DNA of 64,000 nt from JAHEYG01 sp040403535 (GCA_040403535.1 JBBAKL010000006.1:1-64000), one strand, 5' to 3'. Positions 8,521 through 17,371 are shown, counted from the stretch's first letter. Numbers and translations: made by a program. Notes: generated by a model from the sequence alone, not told the origin.

Positions 8521-9846
8521 TTAATCCCTTAACCAGTCGGTATTGGCGTAAATCATCAAGCCTAAAATAAATACTAAACCAACGTAGTTAGCATAGTAAA
8601 TTACCTTTTCAGGAATTTTACGGCGTAAAACCATTTCAATTAGTAAGAATAAAATATAACCGCCATCCAACATCGGTATTGGCAGAAAGTTCATAAAGGC
8701 TAATACTAACGATAAAAATGCGGTAAATAACCAGAATGCATGCCAGTCCCAAACAGCGTTCATGTTTTTATACATGCTGTAAAAACCGCCCACTTGTTTG
8801 TGCGCGTCTTTAACAGTAAACAACACTACAAATTGCTTGGCTTGCATCACTAAATTTTCTACTCCAAAGCTTATCCCTTCACCTAATGATTCAAAGAAAC
8901 CAAATTTCTGATCTAATATCGGCGTATATTTTTCAACATTAGGAATAAAACCAACGGTCCCTTCTGTGGTCACTTTCGATTTTAATCTAACGGTGTCCAC
9001 ACCGCGTAAAGCTACCAATTCAACCTCTTTACCTTTGTATTGCGCTAACTCAGCACGAAACTCATTAAAAAAAGGAGTGGCTTTATCGTTAATTCCGATT
9101 AGTAAATCGCCTTTTTTCAATCCGGCCGACTCCGCATAAGAGGTAGGGGCAACTATATCCACTTCTGTTGGCATTCTAACCGTAATAAAATCTTTTTTCT
9201 TAAGCCCGCTTAAAATCTGGCTGATGTTATCTTCCGAAATCGGAATGGTTACTTTTTGTCCATCGCGCAACACTTCCATACTGTTGGCTTTGTTCATGAT
9301 GATTTCAATGGATACTTTATTTAGATTGGTAATTGGTTTACCATTTACTGCTGTTACAAAATCACCATCTTTTAATCCCATGCTTAAGGCCGTCGAGTCG
9401 CAGGCAATTCCAAATTGTAATTTTTCTGCCGGTACGGTCTGACGGCCCCAATAAAAGAACACCATCCAGTAAATCAAGAAACCTAAAATTAAGTTCACTA
9501 AAATTCCACCCATCATAATGAGTAAACGTTGATACGCCGGTTTAGCTCGGAATTCCCATGGCTCCGGTTCTTTCTCGAGCATGGTTTTATCCATTTGCTC
9601 ATCTACCATTCCGGCAATTTGTACATAACCACCAAACGGGAACCATCCTAATCCGTAAAGGGTATCGCCAATTTTCTTTTTGAATAAAGAAAAATTCATT
9701 AATCCCGCGAACGGGAACAAGAAATCGAAGAACAAATAAAATTTTTCTACACGGCATTTAAAACGCTTTGCAAAAAAGAAGTGCCCGAACTCGTGAAGGG
9801 TAATTAATATAGTTAAGCTTAAAAATAATTGTCCGAATTTTACCAT
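8521..9846 (-). CDS. rseP: RIP site-2 metalloprotease RseP
   Basis: A 441-residue intramembrane zinc protease. The HExxH motif is at residues 18-22 (HEFGH) and the third zinc-ligand motif near the C-terminus is NFLPIPMLDGG. Between them are two PDZ-like domains (about 125-205 and 210-290). RseP-type enzymes cut membrane-bound regulators, such as anti-sigma factors, and clear signal-peptide remnants. It lies 10 bp after dxr, a classical linkage with isoprenoid synthesis. An ECF sigma factor with a possible membrane anti-sigma lies 16 kb away and would be a candidate substrate, but this is inference. Confidence 0.95.
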   Translation of the reverse strand: MVKFGQLFLSLTILITLHEFGHFFFAKRFKCRVEKFYLFFDFLFPFAGLMNFSLFKKKIGDTLYGLGWFPFGGYVQIAGMVDEQMDKTMLEKEPEPWEFRAKPAYQRLLIMMGGILVNLILGFLIYWMVFFYWGRQTVPAEKLQFGIACDSTALSMGLKDGDFVTAVNGKPITNLNKVSIEIIMNKANSMEVLRDGQKVTIPISEDNISQILSGLKKKDFITVRMPTEVDIVAPTSYAESAGLKKGDLLIGINDKATPFFNEFRAELAQYKGKEVELVALRGVDTVRLKSKVTTEGTVGFIPNVEKYTPILDQKFGFFESLGEGISFGVENLVMQAKQFVVLFTVKDAHKQVGGFYSMYKNMNAVWDWHAFWLFTAFLSLVLAFMNFLPIPMLDGGYILFLLIEMVLRRKIPEKVIYYANYVGLVFILGLMIYANTDWLRD

Positions 9847-9856
9847 GGTGTTGCTG

Positions 9857-11011
9857 TTATATCAATGAGGCTGCCAGTTGTCTGGTTGCCTTATCGGTTT
9901 CTATATATTGTTCGTAGGTTGGTTTTTGTATGTAATTTATTTTAGCAAGGCATTTTTCAATCACCTCGCTCATTTGTAAAAATTTCACTTTGTCTTTTAA
10001 AAATGCGTCAACAGCAATTTCGTTAGCTGCATTTAAAACACATGGCATATTTCCGCCTTTTTTAAGAGCATCATACGCTAAAGCTAAGTTAGTGAAAGTT
10101 TGTGTGTCGGGTTTCTCAAAAGTGAGGTTAGGATAGTTAAAAAAATCAAAACGCTTAAAGTTATTTTTTACCCGATCAGGATAAGAAAACGCGTATTGTA
10201 TCGGCAATTTCATATCGGGTAAACCCATTTGTGCTTTCATGCTGCCATCTTCAAACTGAACCAGACTGTGTATAATACTTTGCGGATGCACTATGACATC
10301 AATTTGATCAGCGTTTAAATTAAACAACCACTTTGCTTCAATAACCTCTAACCCTTTATTCATTAAGCTCGCAGAGTCGATGGTGATTTTCGCGCCCATG
10401 CTCCAGTTAGGATGTTTAAGTGCTTGTTCGCGCGTTACGTTTTCTAAATCATTACGCGTTTTTCCTCTGAATGGTCCGCCCGAAGCAGTTAAGTAAATTT
10501 TCTCGATTTTATTATCCCATTCGCCGGCTAGGCATTGAAATATTGCCGAGTGTTCCGAATCGACAGGATAAATATTTACGGCGTTTTCTCGCGCCAACTG
10601 TGTTACCAAATCACCGGCTACAACTAATGTTTCTTTATTGGCTAGGGCAATTGTTTTTTTATGTTTAATGGCATTGATGGTAGAAGCTAAACCTGCGTAG
10701 CCAACAATACTTGCTAAAACAATGTCGATCGATTCTGACTCAACAATTTGTTCAACGGCTTTTGGTCCTGCAAAAACTTTTATGCCCTTATCAAATAAAG
10801 CATCTTTTACAATTTTGTATTTGCTTTCATCGGCTACAACAACGGAGTTGGGGTTAAATTCTAAAGCTTGTTTAATTAATAATTCGGAATTCGAATTACC
10901 CACTAATACTTCAACTGCAAAGTGATTGGGGTTTTCGCGGATCACTTCCAGCGCCTGAGTTCCTATACTTCCGGTACTGCCAACAATGGCTATATTTTTT
11001 GGTTTTGACAT
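9857..11011 (-). CDS. dxr: 1-deoxy-D-xylulose-5-phosphate reductoisomerase
   Basis: A 384-residue DXR of the MEP isoprenoid pathway, converting DXP to MEP with NADPH. The dinucleotide-binding GSTGSIGTQAL is at about 11-21, the metal and substrate segment PVDSEHSAIFQCL is at about 148-160, and TASGGPFRG and HPNWSMGAKITIDSASLMNKG follow. The length is normal. It is transcribed ahead of rseP. A perfect TATTTTTG box at 11029-11036 gives a leader of about 15 nt. Confidence 0.97.
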   Translation of the reverse strand: MSKPKNIAIVGSTGSIGTQALEVIRENPNHFAVEVLVGNSNSELLIKQALEFNPNSVVVADESKYKIVKDALFDKGIKVFAGPKAVEQIVESESIDIVLASIVGYAGLASTINAIKHKKTIALANKETLVVAGDLVTQLARENAVNIYPVDSEHSAIFQCLAGEWDNKIEKIYLTASGGPFRGKTRNDLENVTREQALKHPNWSMGAKITIDSASLMNKGLEVIEAKWLFNLNADQIDVIVHPQSIIHSLVQFEDGSMKAQMGLPDMKLPIQYAFSYPDRVKNNFKRFDFFNYPNLTFEKPDTQTFTNLALAYDALKKGGNMPCVLNAANEIAVDAFLKDKVKFLQMSEVIEKCLAKINYIQKPTYEQYIETDKATRQLAASLI

Positions 11012-11028
11012 TAAGGTGCAAAACTCGC

Positions 11029-11036
11029 CAAAAATA
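11029..11036 (-). promoter_or_regulatory. -7 promoter box for dxr
   Basis: TATTTTTG on the minus strand fits the Bacteroidota -7 consensus TAnnTTTG, 17 nt before the dxr ATG. Confidence 0.6.
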
Positions 11037-11125
11037 TCGGATTAAGGAACTTAAAAGTCTTTAATTAATCGCCAAAAACCTGTGGAAAAGCTTAATTTTT
11101 CGTAAAAACGACTTAATTTTAATAA

Positions 11126-11149
11126 AAAACCGCGCAGAAGCGGGGTTTT
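11126..11149 (-). terminator. Rho-independent terminator for the MORN gene
   Basis: On the minus strand, AAAACCCCGC pairs with GCGCGGTTTT around a TTCT loop with a single mismatch, followed by further Ts and As. It lies 20 bp after the stop of the minus-strand gene ending at 11170. Confidence 0.8.
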
Positions 11150-11169
11150 AAGGTGAGGTAAGGTAATTC

Positions 11170-11637
11170 TTAATTGGCCTGACTATAATCTTTAGTGCCG
11201 GCGATGGTGCCCTTTTCATCCCAGTTCGTCCAGGTTCCGGTTTTTTCTCCGTTTTTGTAACTCATTTCAAAGCGCTTTTTGCCATTATCATCAAACACTA
11301 ACCAGGTGCCATCTTTTTTACCAAGCGAATAAGCAGCTAATCCGGTCATGATACCGCTTTCGTTGTAACGAATCCATTTGCCGTGTTTTAATCCGGTTTC
11401 ATAATAACCTGTTTCCATTAACTTGCCCGAAGCGTAAAAGAATTTTGCCTCGCCGTTTAATTTTCCGTCTTTTATTTCAAGTGTTGATTTTTTTATGCCA
11501 TTCTCATCCAGCGTTAATGTGCCGCTAAATAATGTACCATCCGCGTTAGCATATAAACCATCGTTGTTTTGTTTTACCTGGGCGTTGACAAAAAATGCCA
11601 TCATTAAAATTCCCAGAATGAAGCTCCATTTTTTCAT
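11170..11637 (-). CDS. Secreted MORN/YwqK-repeat protein (155 aa)
   Basis: A signal peptide (about 1-19, ending FFVNA) is followed by about five MORN-2 (YwqK-type) repeats of around 23 residues with the pattern G-x-W-x-x-[YFW]-x-x-x-G-K (GKWIRYNESG, GTWLVFDDNGKKRFE, GTWTNWDEKG). Such repeats form open beta hairpins; in Bacteroidota they are abundant in exported proteins of unknown role. The name YwqK antitoxin used in databases says nothing certain about function here. It is a single gene with its own terminator. A larger relative lies at 61.8-63.5 kb. Confidence 0.85.
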   Translation of the reverse strand: MKKWSFILGILMMAFFVNAQVKQNNDGLYANADGTLFSGTLTLDENGIKKSTLEIKDGKLNGEAKFFYASGKLMETGYYETGLKHGKWIRYNESGIMTGLAAYSLGKKDGTWLVFDDNGKKRFEMSYKNGEKTGTWTNWDEKGTIAGTKDYSQAN

Positions 11638-11842
11638 GTTGTAAAAGATTAATTGTTAAACAATCGTTTTAAAACATTGGCTTCAAATTTGATCGGTTCT
11701 TGTTTAAGGAAGAGATCGCTTAATTGACCTTTTGTTTCTAATACAAAATTAATCAATTAGCAAGTCTTTACAGAGATTTAAATGAAATATAAAGTTAATT
11801 ATACTAACACTTAACATTAAGTTTACATTTATTGTACCCTTT

Positions 11843-12163
11843 TTAAGGCAATGGAGATAAAGAAATGTCTTTGAAATAACCCAATTCAGATCCTTGCAGA
11901 GTGATTGGTTCGTAACCCACTACATTAGCCTGAACTTCAGTTTTTGAATCGGCAGGAACCGACAATATATAATTACCGTTTAAATCGGTGTAACAATTGA
12001 TAGAACTGTTTTTAATTTCAACTTTTACTCCGCTTAACGCTTCGCCTGTGGTTTTATCAATCACCTTTCCGCATAAGGTTTTTTTGTTCTTATCGGAGTT
12101 GTTATTAGCAATTGCTACAACTGAAAAGAAGAATAATGATAATATGACCAGAGCGTGTTTCAT
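11843..12163 (-). CDS. Secreted CarboxypepD_reg-like domain protein (106 aa)
   Basis: A signal peptide (about 1-19) is followed by one complete CarboxypepD_reg-like beta-sandwich (PF13715): LCGKVIDKTTGEALSGVKV, then YTDLNGNYILSVP. The same domain usually sits at the N-terminus of TonB-dependent receptors such as the one at 57.7 kb, but here it stands alone. It could be a remnant or a free periplasmic or surface domain. The ORF ends normally and the gene has 205 bp of AT-rich sequence on its 3' side. Confidence 0.8.
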   Translation of the reverse strand: MKHALVILSLFFFSVVAIANNNSDKNKKTLCGKVIDKTTGEALSGVKVEIKNSSINCYTDLNGNYILSVPADSKTEVQANVVGYEPITLQGSELGYFKDISLSPLP

Positions 12164-12337
12164 TTCGCATTACAAAAGTGCTAAGTCAAAGTTTAATACA
12201 TATTACTTGGGTATTATTAAATCGTTAATGCAAGACCCACAAAGCTTAACATTAAATTTACATTTCTCGTATCTACAAAAAACATATCTTTCACAAAATC
12301 AAATAAATATCAAAATTCAGATTCTGAAAATTAGGAT

Positions 12338-12345
12338 TAACTTTG
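12338..12345 (+). promoter_or_regulatory. -7 promoter box, trmD (leaderless spacing)
   Basis: TAACTTTG, a perfect TAnnTTTG, ends 4 nt before the trmD ATG at 12350. With transcription starting about 4 nt after the box, the mRNA would have no leader. Confidence 0.65.
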
Positions 12346-12349
12346 ACGC

Positions 12350-13024
12350 ATGCGTATTGACATCATTACCGTATTACCCGAATTATTGAGAAGTCCGTTC
12401 GAACATTCTATTCTTAAACGTGCACAGGCTAAAGGATTGGTTGAGGTTAACCTTATAGATTTACGTGAATACGGATTAGGTAAGCATAAGCAGGTGGATG
12501 ATTACGCCTTTGGTGGCGGTGCAGGAATGGTGATGATGGTGGAGCCGATTGCTAATTGCATCAGTAAATTAAAATCGGAACGAAATTACGATGAGATTAT
12601 TTATATGACACCGGATGGTAAGACCTTTAATCAGAAAACTGCCAACACCTTATCGCTGCTAAAAAACATTATCATTTTATCCGGTCATTATAAAGGGGTA
12701 GATGAGCGCATACGCGAGCATTTTATTACCAAAGAAATTTCTATTGGGGATTATGTGTTATCGGGCGGCGAATTACCAGCTGCAATTGTGAGCGACGCTA
12801 TTATCCGTTTAATTCCCGGTGTATTAAATGACGAAACATCCGCTTTAACCGATTCGTTTCAGGATAATTTATTAGCGCCTCCGGTTTATACGCGTCCGGC
12901 AGACTATAACGGTTGGCAGGTACCAGATATATTATTGAGTGGACATGAAAAAAACATTGAAAAGTGGCGACACGATAAAGCGATTGAGCGCACCACTAAA
13001 AGAAGACCTGACTTACTGAAATAA
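12350..13024 (+). CDS. trmD: tRNA (guanine-37-N1)-methyltransferase
   Basis: A 224-residue SPOUT methyltransferase. The motifs are RIDIITVLPEL at the start, FGGGAGMVMMVEPI (about 51-64), ILSGHYKGVDERI and the trefoil-knot SAM segment IGDYVLSGGELPA (about 131-143). It makes m1G37 in tRNAs with G36 and prevents +1 frameshifting. It is a single gene, not in the usual rpsP-rimM-trmD-rplS operon, and its mRNA is predicted to be leaderless. The start is set by the promoter box and the usual N-terminus. Confidence 0.97.
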   Translation: MRIDIITVLPELLRSPFEHSILKRAQAKGLVEVNLIDLREYGLGKHKQVDDYAFGGGAGMVMMVEPIANCISKLKSERNYDEIIYMTPDGKTFNQKTANTLSLLKNIIILSGHYKGVDERIREHFITKEISIGDYVLSGGELPAAIVSDAIIRLIPGVLNDETSALTDSFQDNLLAPPVYTRPADYNGWQVPDILLSGHEKNIEKWRHDKAIERTTKRRPDLLK

Positions 13025-13025
13025 T

Positions 13026-14414
13026 TTAATCTTTCTTCAAACTAATCTGCTCATCGCCTGGTTTATAAGGCATGTAAGTAAAAATAAACTGAAACATCTC
13101 TTCCGTAGTTTGCATGCTTTCGTTGCCTTCCCCTTGTTCAATCGTGCGCGGAGGATGGAAAGGATTAAACGGATTTTTGTCTGTATTATCGTAAGTGCCG
13201 TATACATGAATGACGGATCCTTTAGGGATTTTAACGGGATTGTTATAGGTGTAATAATATTGCCAGCGGAAATCCCATTTATTAATACGCACCAGTTTAA
13301 TCGTATCGCCTTGAGGCGGCAGAGCATAGGCCACAAAACTTTTTCCGATTAAGTGCATGTGCGGATTAACCGATAAAATAGAAATATCACTTTGTATCTG
13401 AACTTTGGTATGAAATGTTTTTATTTCGTTAGGTGGAATGACCAGCTCAGGTTCTATTTCAGAAACTCCAAATGTGCCAAGTTGTGTTTCAAACACGGGA
13501 CGCTTCGGTGGTGTTTTGCGGAAGAAAATATTGATGTGGCTGTTATCTTCCGTATCTATGTTGGATGGTCCGTAATGAATATTTTTTAAAAAGAAGACAC
13601 CGTTTTTAGGTAAACGAAAACCACCAATATCTTCTCTGTATACAGGAGGAATGTATCCGGGTAAATAATATACGACATTGCCAAGTAAAGCAGGAAGCGG
13701 AGGGTTTTTATTATCCGTATAGGTCAAGCCCATTTTTGCGTAGGCGTCTAAGTAATTGTTAAGCGCATCCGTTAAAATATTTTCTCCTTTTAAGTAGTCA
13801 AAACTTCTGCTGTTATCATAGCTAAGTAAATGTCCGTTTACATGATGCACTAATTTTCGTTTGTCCGGAACAAACTCCACGTACTGAACAAAAGTATCGT
13901 GCTCCAATTGAATAGGGTATTTAAGCATTAAAAACGCATCGGTGCCGTTTCCTTTAATTGGAACAGGTTGAGGGAGTTTTATTACCATATCGGGTTTGCC
14001 AAAGAATGAGCCTTCGTGAAATAGCGGCGCTTTAGGTTCTTTAGCGGAATCGCCCCTCGGACAATTATCATCCACCCATTTTTTTATCATCGCAATTTCG
14101 TTTTCATTTAAAACGCGTTCACCATCAAAGTGTGAGTAGGTGGGGTCGGCAGGCCATGGTGGCATGAATTTATTTTGTGTAGTAAATTTTATTTTGTTGG
14201 CATTGCGTTTGGCATCTTCATAAGTTAATAAATTGAACATGCCCGATTCGCCGGGGCGGTGACAAGGAGTACAGTTTTTGTAAATAAGCGGAGCTATGTG
14301 CTCGCTATAGGTGATGTTTTGTGGTAGGGAAATAGTCTCTTCCGTATTATTACAAGAGAAGAAAAAAAGAATGGCTGGTACAACACTAAGAAATAAAATC
14401 TTTAAACCTTTCAC
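13026..14414 (-). CDS. Cytochrome c / copper monooxygenase-like lipoprotein
   Basis: A 462-residue exported protein. A hydrophobic signal ends at a possible lipobox Cys at residue 21 (FFFSC). A haem-binding CTPCH follows (C48, C51, H52), with a likely axial Met in KFMPPWP. The C-terminal half resembles the C-terminal domain of copper type II ascorbate-dependent monooxygenases (SVNPHMHLIGKSF, then VYGTYDNT). Proteins with this fusion are common in Bacteroidota; the substrate is unknown. The start is a GTG with a TATCTTTA box 4 nt upstream, so it may be transcribed apart from the genes before it. The next gene upstream encodes a DUF420 protein linked to cytochrome oxidase assembly. Confidence 0.8.
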   Translation of the reverse strand: MKGLKILFLSVVPAILFFFSCNNTEETISLPQNITYSEHIAPLIYKNCTPCHRPGESGMFNLLTYEDAKRNANKIKFTTQNKFMPPWPADPTYSHFDGERVLNENEIAMIKKWVDDNCPRGDSAKEPKAPLFHEGSFFGKPDMVIKLPQPVPIKGNGTDAFLMLKYPIQLEHDTFVQYVEFVPDKRKLVHHVNGHLLSYDNSRSFDYLKGENILTDALNNYLDAYAKMGLTYTDNKNPPLPALLGNVVYYLPGYIPPVYREDIGGFRLPKNGVFFLKNIHYGPSNIDTEDNSHINIFFRKTPPKRPVFETQLGTFGVSEIEPELVIPPNEIKTFHTKVQIQSDISILSVNPHMHLIGKSFVAYALPPQGDTIKLVRINKWDFRWQYYYTYNNPVKIPKGSVIHVYGTYDNTDKNPFNPFHPPRTIEQGEGNESMQTTEEMFQFIFTYMPYKPGDEQISLKKD

Positions 14415-14418
14415 GGAT

Positions 14419-14426
14419 TAAAGATA
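14419..14426 (-). promoter_or_regulatory. -7-like box before the cytochrome c lipoprotein
   Basis: TATCTTTA on the minus strand (one mismatch to TAnnTTTG) ends 4 nt before the GTG start at 14414, the same spacing as in trmD and the glycosyltransferase gene. Confidence 0.45.
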
Positions 14427-14431
14427 AGAAA

Positions 14432-15025
14432 TTAGTAATTGTAATAAGGCGAAATCATCAGGTAAACCACCACACCTGTAACTGTAACGTATAACCAGAT
14501 AGGGTAACTGAATCGGGTTAATTTGCGGTGTTTTTCACGCTGGTCAGTTAAGCCATAATAGAACGACAAAAGAACCATTGGAAATACAAGCACTGCTAAT
14601 AAAATATGAGATAATAATATGGCAAGGTAAAACGCTTTTATTCCACTTACGGCAGCTGTTTCGGCGGCATCTAATAATCCGTTATGATCAACATCGCCAT
14701 AGCGCGTATCTGGGATAAAATAATGCGCTGTAACGTAGGATACTAAAAATAGTGAGCTTAATAAAAAGGCAGTTAAGTTTAGTTTTTTGTGGAGCTCAAT
14801 GTTTCGCTTTTTAATTGCTAATAAGGATAAAACCAAAAGTACACTGCAACTTCCGTTTAATAACGCATTTAAAGCCGGCAACTTGTAAATAAACGACGGA
14901 AAGGTATCCGGAACAGGTAATACTTTTTTGTTTAAAATCACAACTGCCAAGCAAATTACCACTGTAGTAATCCAAATTACAATTTTGACAGTCTTGTCGT
15001 TTTTATTTCCGGTAATAGAATCCAT
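14432..15025 (-). CDS. DUF420/CtaM-like membrane protein with an EF-hand loop
   Basis: A 197-residue protein with about five helices (near 14-32, 52-70, 83-101, 130-155 and 175-192). The DUF420 family includes CtaM, a factor for haem-copper oxidase assembly. Likely conserved histidines are H79, H101 and H140, and the C-terminus VYLMISPYY is typical of the family in Bacteroidota. Between helices 3 and 4 it carries a textbook 12-residue calcium loop, DVDHNGLLDAAE (111-122). It sits 17 bp before the cytochrome c lipoprotein gene and 1 bp after the dehydratase gene, so it is at the end of the lipid-type operon or at a junction of two units. Confidence 0.8.
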   Translation of the reverse strand: MDSITGNKNDKTVKIVIWITTVVICLAVVILNKKVLPVPDTFPSFIYKLPALNALLNGSCSVLLVLSLLAIKKRNIELHKKLNLTAFLLSSLFLVSYVTAHYFIPDTRYGDVDHNGLLDAAETAAVSGIKAFYLAILLSHILLAVLVFPMVLLSFYYGLTDQREKHRKLTRFSYPIWLYVTVTGVVVYLMISPYYNY

Positions 15026-15026
15026 G

Positions 15027-15404
15027 TTACTTTATAATTTTAAATTTTCCTTTGTATTTAGTAAAAACAATTTCCTCGAAATAAAGTTTAGCGTCGAGGT
15101 TGAATAAATCTTCATTTTTATTAAAATTCAGCTCTACGTAAATAGTTGGGTGTTTATCGGGCAATATCATACCGGTAAATTTTATATTGTCTCCGGCAAT
15201 CATTATGGTTGAGGTATGAGTGGTTTGCTCAAGCAGGCCTTTAATAATTTGTATCTGACAAACTCCAGGCACTACCGGCATTTGTGGGAAGTGACCTTTA
15301 AATACTTCGTGGTTTGGGTTGATAGCAATACAGGCCTTTATGCAATTTTCGGTATGCTCAAGTTCCTTAATGGTATAAAAGGTATTTTGTAATAATGCCG
15401 GCAT
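15027..15404 (-). CDS. FabZ/ApeP-type 3-hydroxyacyl-ACP dehydratase
   Basis: A 125-residue hotdog-fold protein. It contains the dehydratase motif HEVFKGHFPQMPVVPGVCQ (about 32-50) with the active-site His in GHFP. Unlike housekeeping FabZ it is short and has a divergent C-terminal part (FEEIVFTKYKGKFKI). In aryl-polyene clusters such dehydratases remove water after each ketoreduction to make the conjugated chain. It lies 1 bp from the genes on either side, consistent with one operon. Confidence 0.85.
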   Translation of the reverse strand: MPALLQNTFYTIKELEHTENCIKACIAINPNHEVFKGHFPQMPVVPGVCQIQIIKGLLEQTTHTSTIMIAGDNIKFTGMILPDKHPTIYVELNFNKNEDLFNLDAKLYFEEIVFTKYKGKFKIIK

Positions 15405-15405
15405 G

Positions 15406-16038
15406 TTATTCTTTGATCTTGTTTAATTCAATTTTTAGTTTTACTAAACCAAATCGCTTGAATTTGATGGTAGCGTAACTGTTTTCGTAGTTGATCAGCG
15501 ACCATTTTTTGTTCCCTTCAAATACTTTTACTTCAGTGGCAAAGTTACGTTTATCTTTCCAAACGGCAATAAAGTTTTTGTGATCTTTTATCCAGTTAAA
15601 TGCGCCGGTTTCGTCTTGTTTATACTCACAATTTTTATTTTGTGAACTAATTAGTAATATATCCCTGAAATTCTGCGTGAGAACATTCACTAAGGCCGGC
15701 TTATTAAGTGCATCAAACACATAATCTGCTTTTACACTATCACCTTTAATTATAAAGTCAAACATGCGCATGCCAAGCTCGGTGACAAATACCATGTGTT
15801 TGGTTTGGCTATCGGTTTGTTTTAAAACAATGATGCCGGTGAAGTGTTTATTCAGAACATCAATTTCGCCTTTATAGCGCGTTGAAGTACCGTTATCAGA
15901 AATAACCGGAATAAGGTTTTCTCCGGTAACAACACTTGTTGAAATTGTTTTTGTTTTTGCGAGGCGGTTATAAGAACAAGAGGCATTAAATAGCCAGATA
16001 CTACTTAGCAGTAAAAATATTATCCGCAACCGGGCCAT
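15406..16038 (-). CDS. Lipoprotein of aryl-polyene-type clusters (DUF3261-like?)
   Basis: A 210-residue protein with a lipoprotein-like signal (FLLLSSIWLFNASC, Cys at about 20) and a beta-rich body (FTGIIVLKQTD, MVFVTELGMRMFDF, YKQDETGAFNW). I do not recognise it by a strict motif. A lipoprotein in this position, next to a LolA-like carrier, is typical of aryl-polyene and flexirubin clusters, where DUF3261 proteins occur. Its start overlaps the end of the LolA-like gene by 38 bp; no later start would keep the signal peptide. Confidence 0.6.
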   Translation of the reverse strand: MARLRIIFLLLSSIWLFNASCSYNRLAKTKTISTSVVTGENLIPVISDNGTSTRYKGEIDVLNKHFTGIIVLKQTDSQTKHMVFVTELGMRMFDFIIKGDSVKADYVFDALNKPALVNVLTQNFRDILLISSQNKNCEYKQDETGAFNWIKDHKNFIAVWKDKRNFATEVKVFEGNKKWSLINYENSYATIKFKRFGLVKLKIELNKIKE

Positions 16039-16621
16039 TTAGTTTTTTATTGATAAACTCTAATGTGGTGTAATCATCATTAGGTTCAATCATGTCTAAT
16101 TTTGATACCGAAGTTACGTTTTTATCAAAATACATGTTTATTTTTTTCAGACTTTCTTTCATGTTTTTTTGTAGCGGTAAAAGTTCCAGTTTATAATACT
16201 TCTCATTCTCGAAATAGTTTACTTTAAACTTTCCTGACTTAAAAATATTTCCCTGAACACATGCAATCATGATGTCGTTGATCTCCTTAAATACTTTGTT
16301 GCTGTTCATGTCGTATTTAGAAGTTTTTTTATCGTCTTTAATCCAGATTTTATCTTTATTGATGACAATTAAATATTTGTAGGGGCTATTGTATTCCCAT
16401 CTCAGTAAATTTTCCTTTTTGAAAATAAAATGCCCTTTACTTACAATTTTTTCCGAAAGCATACTTAGGTTTTTTTCCTGAATAAAATCGCTTTCAATAC
16501 TGTTAGAGGCTTTACTCATTTGCTCAATTTTTGTTCTTAGCGCAGCTGTATCTTTCACTGCTTTGAAATTCTGAGCAAAAGCAAATGGGGCAATGAGTAT
16601 GAGTAGGAGAATATTTTTCAT
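16001..16621 (-). CDS. LolA-like outer-membrane carrier protein
   Basis: A 206-residue periplasmic protein with a signal peptide (about 1-17, ending PFAFAQ) and the LolA fold (SNSIESDFIQEKNLSML, GHFIFKKENLLRWEY, YLIVINKDKIWIKDD). LolA ferries lipoproteins across the periplasm; LolA-like proteins in aryl-polyene clusters are thought to carry the lipid-linked pigment. The cluster context makes the latter more likely than the housekeeping role. The ORF ends inside the following lipoprotein gene. Confidence 0.8.
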   Translation of the reverse strand: MKNILLLILIAPFAFAQNFKAVKDTAALRTKIEQMSKASNSIESDFIQEKNLSMLSEKIVSKGHFIFKKENLLRWEYNSPYKYLIVINKDKIWIKDDKKTSKYDMNSNKVFKEINDIMIACVQGNIFKSGKFKVNYFENEKYYKLELLPLQKNMKESLKKINMYFDKNVTSVSKLDMIEPNDDYTTLEFINKKLNGPVADNIFTAK

Positions 16622-17371
16622 TTAGCTGAGCGTAACAAATTCAAACTGTTTAGCTTTTAAAGCAGGTATTAACTGATTAAGTAATTCCGGCATAAAATCT
16701 AAACGGTCGTGCAACAAAATTATGGAACCTTTATTGGTTTTTTGTACAACACGCTCCAAAATTTTGTTAATCTGTTTAGTTGAGGTGTCGTACGATCGCA
16801 TATTCCATCCAGCAGACGTTAAATTTAGCTTTTGCAACACATATGCAAAATTTGGAGTGGTAACACCGTAAGGGGGACGAAACAATTTCACATCTTTGCC
16901 CGTAACTTTTTTTATTTCTTCCAGACTTTTTATCAGATCTTCTTCCAGTTTTTTCTTGCCCCATAAATCAATCCAGAAATGATGGGAATAGCTGTGCGAA
17001 CCGATTTCGTGACCTTCATCAATAATTCGCTTAATTACATGTTCATTTCGGTTAATGTTTTTGCCAATTACAAAAAACGTTGCCTTAACATTATGTGATT
17101 TTAGGACATCCAAAACATTTGAGGTTTGTGGTTGGCACGGACCATCGTCGAAAGTTAATGCAATTTTATTTTGAGATTTATCGAGGTGGTTTACCGATTT
17201 CAAATGAAAATTTAAACCAATGAAATATGCGCCTAAAAACTCAACACTCAGGTAAATAAATAAAAGTACAAGTTGCAGTATGTAGAAGAGGGGAGTACCA
17301 ATTTCACAAAATAAAAAAACCAATCCGATTGAAATAGCAAATAAAGCCGTTACTATGCGGTGGTTTAGCAT
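16622..17371 (-). CDS. Polysaccharide deacetylase (NodB domain) membrane protein
   Basis: A 249-residue protein with two N-terminal helices (about 5-24 and 30-52) and a NodB/CE4 domain (about 68-249). The catalytic and metal residues are present: TFDDGPCQP (Asp-Asp), SHSYSHH (the His pair), RPPYGVTTP and the C-terminal IILLHDR. CE4 enzymes remove N-acetyl groups from peptidoglycan, chitin-like chains or other sugars. It overlaps the chain-length-factor-like gene by 7 bp and abuts lolA, so it is part of the cluster. A role in tailoring a glycan-linked lipid is possible but unproven. Confidence 0.88.
   Translation of the reverse strand: MLNHRIVTALFAISIGLVFLFCEIGTPLFYILQLVLLFIYLSVEFLGAYFIGLNFHLKSVNHLDKSQNKIALTFDDGPCQPQTSNVLDVLKSHNVKATFFVIGKNINRNEHVIKRIIDEGHEIGSHSYSHHFWIDLWGKKKLEEDLIKSLEEIKKVTGKDVKLFRPPYGVTTPNFAYVLQKLNLTSAGWNMRSYDTSTKQINKILERVVQKTNKGSIILLHDRLDFMPELLNQLIPALKAKQFEFVTLS

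Noticed and set aside
11750..12340. Plus-strand ORF opposite the CarboxypepD_reg-like gene (about 11997-12389)
   Set aside because: It runs through the trmD promoter and into trmD in another frame, and has no domain.
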